This document shows, piece by piece, positions 21,899 to 33,200 of a stretch of 64,000 nt of DNA (position 1 is its first letter; every line of letters starts with the position of its first letter). This stretch comes from Rhabditophanes sp. KR3021. Its lineage: Eukaryota > Nematoda > Chromadorea > Rhabditida > Alloionematidae. A model generated the notes under the pieces. That model made no database searches, was not told the origin of the DNA, and worked only from the letters and a program-made list of their open reading frames with translations. The position numbers were made by a program, and so were the translations under genes. The stretch spans positions 1,302,001 to 1,366,000 of the forward strand of contig CAUJLY010000003.1 in the NCBI GenBank assembly GCA_963281155.1, in the 5' to 3' direction.

Positions 21899-21989
21899 AA
21901 TTATTAAATTTTATACCAAAATGAAATAAAACCTTCTTCAAAATTGCATCAATTAAAATTTACTCCCAACAATATCATCTCCCAACCCA

Positions 21990-22017
21990 ATTTTCCTAAC
22001 CCAGCCATTCTGCAAAC
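21990..22017 (+). promoter_or_regulatory. second snRNA-type promoter element
   Basis: CCTAACCCAGCCATTCTGC here nearly matches the element before U5 at 17385-17412, including the leading TTTT and trailing AA. It lies about 40 nt before a candidate C/D snoRNA, the same arrangement as at U5. Confidence 0.6.
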
Positions 22018-22057
22018 CCAACAACACTACCTCCAACCATCTCCCAAGTTAAAGTTA

Positions 22058-22150
22058 ACAACGCTAAAGCTCATATGATGACATTCACTCAGCTCTCTCA
22101 TATAACCGTGTTGAATCTTGTTCCTATTAGAATTCTGAGGGCTAGTTGTT
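22058..22150 (+). ncRNA. candidate C/D box snoRNA
   Basis: Box C (ATGATGA, 22075-22081) and box D (CTGA, 22135-22138) are about 54 nt apart. The flanks can pair as a terminal stem (ACAA..CTA..GC on the left with GC..TAG..TTGT on the right). An snRNA-type promoter element lies about 40 nt upstream. The sequence before box D contains GAATCTTGTTCC, a possible rRNA guide, but the target is not established. C/D snoRNAs direct 2'-O-methylation of rRNA or snRNA. Confidence 0.6.
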
Positions 22151-23528
22151 CAAAAAACCATTCCAATGCAAATTGATCATATGCAAATTTAATTTATTTT
22201 TAATTCTAAATAATACAAACAAAATACAATTACATTTATCTTTAAAATAGATTTGACGCATCATTATGTGATCCAATAAAACTAATAAAAAAATAAAAGA
22301 TTTTATGAACTGACAAAATGATTACATACTTAAACAATACAAAAAAACGAATTTAATTCGATTTTACTTTTTTTGAGGCATACAAAAATGTATAATATTC
22401 AAAACATAATAAAATGGTAGGCAGCAAAGTAATAACAAAATAAAACATTTGTCAGACTTTCTAAAAGAAGATAAGTAAATATACATTTGTTGTTTTTCTT
22501 AATTGTTGACTAATTTGAAATTATGTATGAATCAAATTAACTAATATCACTACAATAAAAAAGACATATTATAATATTTAAGTAAAATCGTTTAATTTGA
22601 AATGATGAAAGTATATGTATATAGATTTTTATATAATATTATTAAGAAGAAGTGTCCTTGTTTTATGGAATAAATTTAATAGTTAAATTTATCGTTTAAA
22701 GGGAAGAGGATGTGACAATAATAGCTTAAACAAAACTAATAATCTTTTGTTTGGTGATGTTAAATTAGAAATTTGTGTATTGTAAGTCACAACAAATCAA
22801 AGAAAATTAATATGACCAAGTTAGATTTTATATTAATGGGAACAAATATAAAATGATCACATTTGGATTGAATTTGTAAAAGGTTTGTGCCATCAGCAGG
22901 GATTCTACAATAGGCGTATCAAACACAAAATAATTATAATATTTAATTAAAAAATGAAATCTATTTAATGGTGAAGAGTAATAAATGGTATATGTGTTCA
23001 GGATTCTTTTTTATCCTCATTCTTTATAAATTCAAGACGCAACTCTTTATTCTTTCCAATTTTTTTATTTATTTAAATTGAGGAGCAATAAAAAGAGATA
23101 GAAAGAGATAGATGGTAATAAGATTAGGTTCAAATGTTGCCTCTATCCGAACGCACATTTATCCACAATGAAAATAATATTTAGAACTTATAAGGAGGAT
23201 GATCAAAGAATAAAGGTGTATGTGTTTATATGTTGTGTCTTTGTTGTTGTGTAGTGTATATGGATAATAAGCAAAGCTCATATAATATTAATAAAATAAT
23301 CAGTAAAGATATATTGAAGACAAAAAGAGTAAACAGTTTGTGGAGATAGAGACAGGATTTTTAAACACAATCGCACACACACACACAATTTTTATATAAA
23401 AAGTAGTTTAATCCAATAAAATGATGGCAAAAGTAGCTGCATTTTGATACGGCGCGGGTGGTGATGATGATGATAGGATTGAAATATATATAATAATTCA
23501 GCAGCTTCATTTTTAAACAGCTTTCTTT
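22151..23528. other. intergenic, goa-1 3' side
   Basis: About 1.4 kb of very AT-rich DNA. It should contain the goa-1 3'UTR (minus strand). A short AC run lies at about 23375-23388. I see no other gene. Confidence 0.5.
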
Positions 23529-26500
23529 CTAGTACAGACCACATCTGAAAGGAAATGAGTAAAGAATAAGAGAGATTAGAAGTCCCTGAACGTACCCTCT
23601 AAGGTTATTAGCTACAATAACATCAGTCACTGCATCAAAGACAAATTGAATATTTGTTGTGTCTGTGGCACACGTCATATGGCAGTAAATCTCCTTATTA
23701 GCTGATTTATTTTTTGCCTCAAATTGAGCTTGGATGTAAGCAGATCCTTCGTGATAATCTTGTCTGCCAGAATACTCGGGAAAGCAAATGGTTAGTGGTG
23801 ATTTTTTGATCTTTTCTTCGAATAAATCTTTCTTGTTGAGGAAGAGAATGATACTGGTGTCGGTGAACCACTTGTTGTTGCAGATGGAATCGAATAGCTT
23901 AAGAGATTCATGCATTCTGTTGGTCGTTTCGTCTTCATGTAACACTTGATCGTACTCTGACATTGCCACACAGAAGATGATGGCTGTTACGTCTTCAAAG
24001 CAGTGGATCCACTTTTTCCTTTCTGAACGCTGACCTCCCACATCAAACAGTTTGAAATTTAGGTTCTTGAATGTAAAATGAACCTCAACAATACCAGTAG
24101 TTTTCACACGAGTCCGCAGAATATCTTGTTCCGTTGGTTGGTAGTTACCTTGGCCTAGTCTGTCGAGATCATCGAGGAAACTAAAAATTAATACAAAAAC
24201 AAAAAACATCCTCAACTTACTATTTGGCAGAATCATTGAGCTGATATTCATTAGATCGCGAAAAACACTCCTGCACACCACAATCCGCCCATAGTCGTTT
24301 CATCGCACCAAGTAGTTCTTCCGAAAAAGGGTCCGTGTCTTCCATTCTTGAAACAACATCCATCACTAGCTTCGCATCCACCTCACGCTCCGAATTCCCA
24401 AATGAAACAGACAGATTCCCCATGGCTCTAAGAATGGCTACTAACGATTGCACAGTATTACTATACACGACAGGTTTATATTGTTTATAGTCTTCTGCTG
24501 TGAAACCCGATTCGTGGATGATTTTCATCTGTTTAACGATTGTGGATTTACCTAAAAAGAGTTCATAGTGAGATGTCATTAAAAGGTAATAGACTCAAAT
24601 ATCACCTAAGAGGCAATACACATAACCAGACAAAAGTAATACCTGATCGGGGGGATTAATAATTAATTAATGTTATGGATATAATACATGTTGTGTTTTA
24701 AAGAGATATTGAAAAGTCTTTTTTAGAGCAAATTGCTTCTTCATTTTAAATTATCTCAACTCAATTATTAATTTTAGCGACATGTCAAAACGCAAATTAG
24801 TGGAGGTCAAAAGTTCTGATATACCAGGAAAAAGAGTGTTCCAGCACGAATGATTCAAGCAAGACTTTGCCTCTGAAAGATGTGATGCAAGAAAACCAGC
24901 AGAAGGTAAGTATCAACTATCAATCATAATCAATCAATTTAGTAATAATTGAGGAAGTCAGCCAATCTTTTGCACGAGTATCGACGAATCAACTTGAAAG
25001 GAGAAGAGACGAGGTGCAACTGGATTTGATAATTGAGGATTTCAAAGAATTGTTGGAGAAAACAAAGCTGACAGCACTAAATTTCACAACAATGACTTGT
25101 CATGACTATTTCCAACAAAAGATTAAGACATACGGAGTTGATCTCGCTACATATAGCAATACATTTATGGGCAGATATGTTCTTACCCATTTTCTTCATA
25201 ATAGGCCTCCTGGAGAAAAATCTAAGTGTTTGACTGATGATACTGCTAATATGACATTGAAGTACAAGCATGATGACGACTTTAGATACTTGGTTGATCA
25301 CAAACTAACCGAGTGGGTGAATCTTTTCTTTCTCAACATGGAAGAAGGAGACTACTTGCCAAAGAAGGCTGCTTATGTTATTCTTAAAAGGGTCTTGATG
25401 AGGTCAACACTTCCTGACAAAAAAGATGTACAGGCGAATTGGGACACATTCAAAGACATTTTGAGTGAAAAAGGTTTGACGGTAACTGATTTATCGAGAT
25501 TGATGTTCGGAACTGGAGAGTTTTGGGATTGTTTAAGAAGAATCAAACCACTGAGTATTCTCATGTCCCCTATGAAGATGTTTTGTTCTGCAGTAAAGTG
25601 AAAATCAAGCTGATTTTTGAGATGGCCGTAAATGAAGATTTTGCGGGGCATGTGACAGATGTTTTGAAACAAATCAAGGAAGACAAGAAAAAGGATATCG
25701 TTTACACTCACATCTGCCAATTCTGGGAGGAGGGGTCTTTCAGTAACTGTTACAAGTTACAACGATGCTGCATTCAGATTCGAAAGGAAGCTGCTAAACT
25801 AAATGAGGTGCTTAAGGATGAGTCTCCTGAGTTCAATGCTGCTGTAAGTTTTAACATCCTAACTATTTAAACAATCATATATTTTTAGACTCTGGATGAA
25901 AGTCCAAAAGAGTGCCATGTTTATTTGGGAAGGGCGAAGAAACTGGAGCCAGACTATGTAGGTGTAACTGAAGAGCCTGTTGGAAGATACAATGACCACA
26001 GCCAACAAGTCTCATTGCGTATGATGAATGAAGGTCCGATGTCAAGAAAGCAAAAATGTTTTGCAAAAGGAGAGGCCGTGAAATGCTCACTTCTAAAGAG
26101 AAATTCACCAGAGATGCTGCATATGGGATTGAACATGCTATAAACTATAGCTATCCCAAAATGACAAACTGCGCGACAAACCGGACTATGGAATTTATCT
26201 TGTTGCTGTATCCAGAAACACTTCAAAAGTCGGGCGAATACTTGTGTAACTATCTTTTGAAAGAACACAACGTGCACTTGATGTCTATGAGTGCTTCTCC
26301 AAACAACTATGATCCAACTATTAAGAAAGGTGGTACCTGGAATGTGGAAGTTGTAAAGCTACATTCAACAAGCACAGCAACTTTGCATATCATACCAAAG
26401 GAAGAGCCTGTAGCAAACTGAGAGCCGAAGTCAAGAAGGTATTTGAAGAAGACAAGCAATTGGATCCCGAACAATTGTCGGCAATCTTAAGGAAAGTCTA

Positions 26501-27212
26501 AAGGAAGCTGCATCTAGGAGAACTTTCAAAGAAAGGCAGTCCTTCTATGTCTTGCTAGACCTTCCAAAGGGGATTGACGTTAAATTGTTAACTTTCGAAC
26601 AATCTATGGAAGCCACCTTCTATTGCGGTGTCTCCAATGCTTTGCGAACAACATTTAATATGCACAGAGTAGCAGCTCAATTTCGTTTCTCAAGATTCAT
26701 CCTTTGAATGGAAAGGAAACAAAGACTATGAGTATTTTACATGGTAAAAGACGATTGGTAGCTTCCTATCTTGACGACTTAACAAGTAATGAAGCCTTAG
26801 CCTATGAATATGCTGTAATCCTCGGCCTACAAGATACTCTCGCAGATATCGATGCCTCTGGACAAACCAATCAGGTGATGTCTAAGAAACATCCTACTGC
26901 TGTCGAGAGAATTTCAAAGATGATCCTTGATAAAGTCCACTTATCTCAAAAAACACATCATCTAAATAGTGTCTGACCTAATTTTATCCGTTTTACAATA
27001 AATTTTTGATTGCTTGTTGGTTGCTCCTTTACTTACCTAAAAATAAATATTAATAAATGAAGGCAATAGGGACAAAAACCTGATTCTCCTGCACCAAGCA
27101 GCAAAAGTTTAATATCCTTGGCTGCCTGTAAGCCATCTTCCTTAAGATTTTTTTCAATCATACGTGACCGCTCTAGAGCAGCCCTCTCTTCTTGACTCAT
27201 TGTACAACCCAT
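23529..27212 (-). CDS. goa-1: G protein alpha subunit Go (GOA-1)
   Basis: Four coding exons, 27212-27080, 24551-24221, 24180-23596 and 23544-23529, sum to 1065 nt and 354 aa, the exact length of GOA-1. The protein starts [20 protein letters not shown], with Gly2 for myristoylation and Cys3 for palmitoylation. It has the P-loop GAGESGKST (split by intron 1), switch [11 protein letters not shown], switch [18 protein letters not shown] and TCATDT for guanine binding, and ends CGLY, the receptor-contact tail. It is nearly identical to C. elegans GOA-1, the neuronal Go that restrains acetylcholine release and couples many receptors. The last exon encodes only the final five residues. A splice acceptor lies 2 nt before the ATG, so the 5'UTR is spliced or trans-spliced. 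Intron 1 (2.5 kb) contains an antisense GIY-YIG pseudogene. Confidence 0.98.
24782..26976 (+). pseudogene. GIY-YIG nuclease-like gene, broken, nested in goa-1 intron 1
   Basis: On the strand opposite to goa-1. Translation begins [18 protein letters not shown] after an acceptor-like TTTTAG. It uses an apparent intron 24905-24941 and runs about 280 residues of unknown sequence. After a second intron (25843-25888) comes [20 protein letters not shown] then [11 protein letters not shown], the GIY...YIG...R..H pattern of GIY-YIG nucleases, followed by [18 protein letters not shown] with the expected helix glutamate and TNCATN with a candidate Asn. Next is [20 protein letters not shown] plus RAC, a C2HC-type zinc-finger pattern. 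Then a second weaker unit ([38 protein letters not shown]) and an end at [14 protein letters not shown]. An in-frame TGA near 24848, frameshifts near 25530, 26100, 26340 and 26490, and stops near 26705 break it. AATAAA follows at about 26998. The GIY-YIG helix resembles that of LEM-3/ANKLE1 nucleases. Confidence 0.7.
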
Positions 27213-30200
27213 ATCTATAAAAACAGAATATCGATGAGACTTAATTAAACGTAATCACACGCAAAAAAAGGGCCGAATGCAATGGTCTTTAAAAGTAACT
27301 TATAAAGACACATCAAATGAAAAACCAAAAATAATAGTCAAATCAAACAGATCTGAATATAAAAGTCAATTCGATAAAATACTGCACAACAAATCAGAAT
27401 GTTAAACGTTATCTGACAAGCTTGTTAGTCTTTGTCATCGAAAACCCTGCCACGAAAGTTCGTCCTTAGGTTGGACTTGTGTCAAAGGTAGTGGTTAAGT
27501 ATTTTGATGGTAGATTAGTTTTAATCATAAGTTGATTAATTAATTACATCCTAACAAATGATAGCCTTTTAAAAAGTCCTCAAATAATGGCATGATAATA
27601 ACTCCACAAAATAAATCAAAAAATCCAAATAACAATGCACCATCTTTTTGTAATAATACGAGTACATAAATCTTAACACATAATAATAATAGATATTTAT
27701 GGTTGTATATTTTTGGGTGTGTGTATGGAGAAGCGAGACAAAACACTGTCTTGTGTCGGCTTTTTGAAGTGGCGCGAGCTAGATATATTATTGGACCGCC
27801 ATAAACTCTACCCTCTCTTTCTTTCAAAAAATAAGATGGGAAGAAAGGAAGGTTGGTGTTTGGGAAATAAACTACATCTAATTTGTAGACTTTATTTGTG
27901 TCTTTATTTTTTGTTGCTTTCTCAATTTTTATTTAAATAATCAATCAGAGTAATAAAAGGAGTAGGGATCATCATTCAAATTTGACGTGATCTTTATTTT
28001 TTTAGGTTAATGCCTTTTTTTAAACTGTTGCATGAATCATTCGCAAAACAACCAAAAACAAAGACTTCAAACCTTAGTAGAAAACAAAATTTAGAGGAAA
28101 CTTTCTTTTCTTCTTCAGTTTTGGTGTATATCTCTCGGTGGCGCTAGCTTTCCCTGAAATCAGAATATGGAGCAAGAAAATACACATATCTATACTATAT
28201 ATTACATGGTGTGGGCATTTAGGTGCTTATTGCCTCCTGGCTGTCTCGTTCATGTTTTGTGGGTCGGCGGGAGAGTTATTTAGATAGATATTCTCATTTA
28301 TTTTGTACGTTAGAGAAAGTATATATATATTTTGAATTCAATTTATATGCTACAACTACTATACATATACTCCTTCCCATCTTTTGCCTATAAATTTAAA
28401 TTGACCAGCAGTAGGGTTGGCGCAACAGCCAAGATATAATACGCCAGGTTCTGTCTTGTTGTGGTTGTCGCTCTCTCTGGCCTTGTCCCTCACTTCTGGT
28501 AATAGAAGTTCGCGGGAGTTACGTACTATATAAATGAATATAGTATGAATATATAGATATAAGTATACATATTTTTATATATATCTCTAGTTAGTCTCAA
28601 TCGCTTCCTTTCTCTGGGTGAATTATGGGTGTGTGTATGTAAGTATCAAAACTAAAAAATAGTAGGCCAAAGAGTTGGGAATAAATGATTTTTGGAGACT
28701 GGACACGGCCACAATAAACGGCCAACTTCGGCCAAAAGATGTAAGCTAATTGTGGTGTATGTGTGTGTATATGAGTTAAACGAGGGAGAGAAAAACGGTT
28801 GTATGTGTGTTTGGATGTCGCGACGGATGATGTAAACAAATACTTTCTTCCTAACTACCATCATAGGGACACAATAATTTTCATCCCAAAATCCATCCCA
28901 TTCTCTCAAAGTATATCGAAAAAGGATAAAAAGCAAGTAAAAAAACAATTTAGGCTGTCTCAAAAATAATTCACTATATTTATACAATATTATTTTTGTT
29001 CAGAAAAGAGAAGATACATAGCAAAAAGTGACATATTATTGGTGGTAGCGGTGTTGACTATACATACATATAGGCCCACTCTTGTCTTGGTTGGTTTTGT
29101 TTTGTGGTTGGGATGTTGTATGTGTGGTTGTGGGTTGTGGTGGTGCGATATATATATATTTATATAAATGGCGAAATATTTTTTATTTCATATGTACAAG
29201 TTGACAACAAAACAACAACCCGAGAGACATGTGAAACGAGACGACGTCAAGTATAGGACACACTCATATCCTGATGGACATGCCCGATCTACTTACACAA
29301 TTATATGGTACCCTTTTCAGTTTGGAGCGAAACAGACGTCTTGAGAAAGAGAGTTGATGGTGTATTTTTAAGTTATATGGAAATGGCCACACTCAGATCG
29401 TTCATTTTTTCCATTTTTATTTGTTTTGTTTGTGTTTAAGTAGAAAGTGAAGATATGTCTTATGTAGTATTGTTTGTCTATTTGCAATGATGAAGTTTAT
29501 TTTTTGCTGATGGAACTGAATAAATGGACATATTTAGAGCGAGAAAGGTTTTGCCCCTTAAAGATGTAGTTGGTATGTATGATATGATGTAGTTTTCCTA
29601 AGTAGTAGTGTGATGATTAAAAAAGGACTAATAGTCATGGTTTGATAATATTCAAATAAAATGGCCACAAAACGAAGGAACAACCATACAACAAGACGAC
29701 TCTATTATCATCTTCATTATCAAAGGATGGGGATAAAAATTGATAGTTGTAAATGATATGTATCGCCAAAAGAGGGAAAAGATGGCAGGAGCAAATAGTG
29801 GTGGTTGTTGGACTTTTGTTGTTTCCATATTGAAACTGTAATTTAATGTTTCCCGGAAATAGGAGTTTATATGTATCCAAAATGTAATGTAGTAGTAGTA
29901 TAGACTTGACAATTGTCATTTTATAATGTTTGTTTTACACAATTGAATATAAAATACACACATAGTATATTATATACACTATTATTTTGATGATATTAAA
30001 AAGGAATAAATTATTATGGATTAAAAAGTTTGGTCGTGCGTCTCACTTTCCATTTTGATAATGAAAAAGTAGTTGTACTGGGGAAAGCATTCTTCGTTTA
30101 AGTTAAAATGATGTGTATCGGAGGGGGAACGTTAGGTAGAGCGAGTCTATGCATTCAATTCATTACATTTTTTAAATAATTAGCAATGCCGTTTAGAGAA

Positions 30201-33200
30201 TATGTGTCTATGGTAGTGGTTTTAAATATATTTATTTTTTGCCTGTTACAAACATTTTGTTAGTTGATGGCGCAATTGAGAGAGATATAAGAATTTTGGT
30301 GTGCATAGATTAATATATAGTAGTTATATATAGTTAAATGGCCATCCAAAAAGAAAAAGTTCCTAAAAGACAACAAACAAAATAAATAATGTGAATTAAC
30401 ATATATTCTAAAATAAACAACAATTACATTGTCACAAAAATACTACTAATGCATGCACCTTTGAGTATAAAAAATTCATATTTATAATTGGCATGTTGAT
30501 ATCATTAAAATGTTATACACACACTTTAACATATTACATAAACTCTATAGAAGGCACATACGGACGATCATATGTATATATTTAGTTGACCAAAAGGGGC
30601 TGCTGCTAGTGAAAGGAGGCTAAATTTGGTGGTGTAGTTAAGATGACCTTTTGTGGGGGAGAGTGTATAGATGTATTAGAAATATAGACGTGTACACAGG
30701 ACTGGCAATAGTAGTAGTTTAGTTTAAGAAGAACAAAACCACTGATGGTCATTTTGTTAGTAGACGTTAGTAATGGTTTGTCGTAGTAGCTTTAAGTGAT
30801 ATATTCATTTGGTTGTTGTTTGTGTCTTTTTAAAAAGATCCCTATGTGGGGCGGTTGTGGCTTGAAAAAGTGTGTCTTTTGAAGGGTATGGCACCCGTGC
30901 CATATCAAGTGAATGATAATAAAATGAAATATGTAGATATAATATATGGTACAGCAAAATGGACTTTAAATGGAGAGAGGGTCAAAGTTTGACGTTGTCC
31001 ATTGAACGTGTCTTACATTTATTTCCCTCAACTCGGAGTACATTTAATGGTTAGGGGTAAGTTTGTACCATTAGACACTTTATTCGGTCTTTGTGGCTAT
31101 TCTAATAATTTACCTGCACCAATTAATAACTAGAGGTTGAATGATCATGAATATTGATAATTAATATTAGCCAACGTTAACGATAATACTCAATAGTATT
31201 ACATAATTACTATGGTAAAAGAGACAGGTTAAAAAGTTGAATCAAATGAATGAAAAGGAATTTTAAATTTATGATCATTTAAAAAGGAAGGCAATCAATT
31301 GGGAGTTGGAAATACTACCGCCTCAGAGACAACCTAAAGTCGGAGGGTTGGGTATAACTCAAAAATATATTTATTAACAAAAAATTGATTATTTTTTGTA
31401 GGCAATGACTCAACCAACTATATTTCTCTATTTTTTATGTGAAATTATTAATAAGTGGGAGATGTCACGAATTTTGACACATTAATTATTGGGTTGTGTT
31501 AGTAAGTTGCAAGATATTATTTATCTGACTGTCTTTTTGCAACAAAAGGGAAGGTAGTAATTTTAGCTAGGAGATTGCATGTAATGGATTGATTAGGAAA
31601 AGATAGATATAAATGTGTTGGACAAATTAAATGAAAGCATGCCATAAGATAAAGTGGTGTAAAGAATATAATTTGAGGAAATTAAAATGTGTAGTAGAAA
31701 GATGAGACACACTTAATTTAGGGGGTTAAAATTGGTTACGTCACACCAGATTAGACTCTTTAATGAATATATATGATGTATAATATTTAGGTCCAGACTA
31801 AAAAATAAGGAGTTAAGAAGTGTAGATTAGAAGTACTATGCATAAAAATCTAAATTGCCGAAACGTTTCCTTGAAAGGATTGTCAAAAAGTAGATATAAA
31901 GTAGATATAAAGTAGATATATAACTCTTTTTTGTTGAGGCTCCATTTTACAGGAAGCTTTGCTTTGTTGGTGAGTTTGTTCTCTTTTCCATAATAGCATA
32001 TTTATTCCTTCAAAAATAAGATACTTAGAGAGAGAAGGCATACAAGAGGATGGAATTTGATGTAACATAAAAAGGAGGCAAAATAGTTGTGTGTGTCTTT
32101 TTTGTTTTGTTTGTATCATCATCATCAAGGCCAAACATACTAGGAGTGAATATAAAATAATAAGAAGGCACGGAAAAATGTTATCTTTATCAGAAATGAT
32201 TAAAGTATATGTAGAGTGAGTTAAAAGTGCTAAAGGCGACATCAATGATAATGATGTCAATGTCCATTTAGGGAAACGAGTGTACATTTATAGATATCTG
32301 TTAACAAAAAGTCTCCCCTATTATCTTTTTAAATTGAAGACTTATATTATCTTGACAAATATAAAAAGTATATAGAAAAGATAGATAAATGTGTATTGTT
32401 GTATGTGTAAAAATTTATATCAAATAGAGAACTTAACAATATGTATAATATTATTTATATATACTATATGCGATAATAAAGATATATTTAAGAAATCTTC
32501 AAAAAATACATATTAAAACATATTTACAAGGAATAAAAATACAAAAGTTAAGTGAATGAAGAAGCTCATAACTTCTGCGCGGGTGTAGTAATAAAAAATG
32601 TTATCTTTCTTTATTTTTATTTTGCAATATTATATAGGGAGTACTAAATATATCTCCTCCGATGTAGTATAATTTAAATTGGTAGTTGAATAAATAGAAT
32701 ATGTGATAAAAATGATAGTTGATGTTTATACAAGAATTAAGAATCAAAAAAATATGTTTAAAAATTGAAAGTATATGTTTAAAATGGAAAGTATATGCAT
32801 TTAATGGTCTTTATTACCCTCATTGTAATCTATTTTTTGGAGAAAATTTCGATGTAACAATTGGTGAAATAAGTGTCCTCGGCCTGTGTCTTCTCTCTAG
32901 TAATTTTGGGCAGAAAAGGCAAGGACCAAACCTACTGTCACCCCTTGCAAACCCACAATGAAATGGCGATGTTTTTGATTGTAAGTACAATATAAAACTT
33001 AATTTTATGTAAATACAATTTTAATGTCTTGTTGAAAAGTAAATTTTGTTGGATATATAAATTTGTGTTATATTGAATAGTGATATAAAAAATATAGTAG
33101 AAGAAAGAAGCTATGAGAGTTTGTTTAAATGTGAACGAATGCAGACACGAATTTTCGACAATAAACAAATCTTCGTAATTTTGACCTAACAAAAGGCAGG

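Noticed and set aside
28597..29919. Several overlapping 80-111-codon frames on the minus strand upstream of goa-1
   Set aside because: They mutually overlap in different frames, are rich in His/Tyr/Thr from TG and TA repeats, and show no start or splice context.
31883..32287. 134-codon minus-strand frame
   Set aside because: No domain, covers a tandem repeat, and composition follows the local AT bias; treated as chance.
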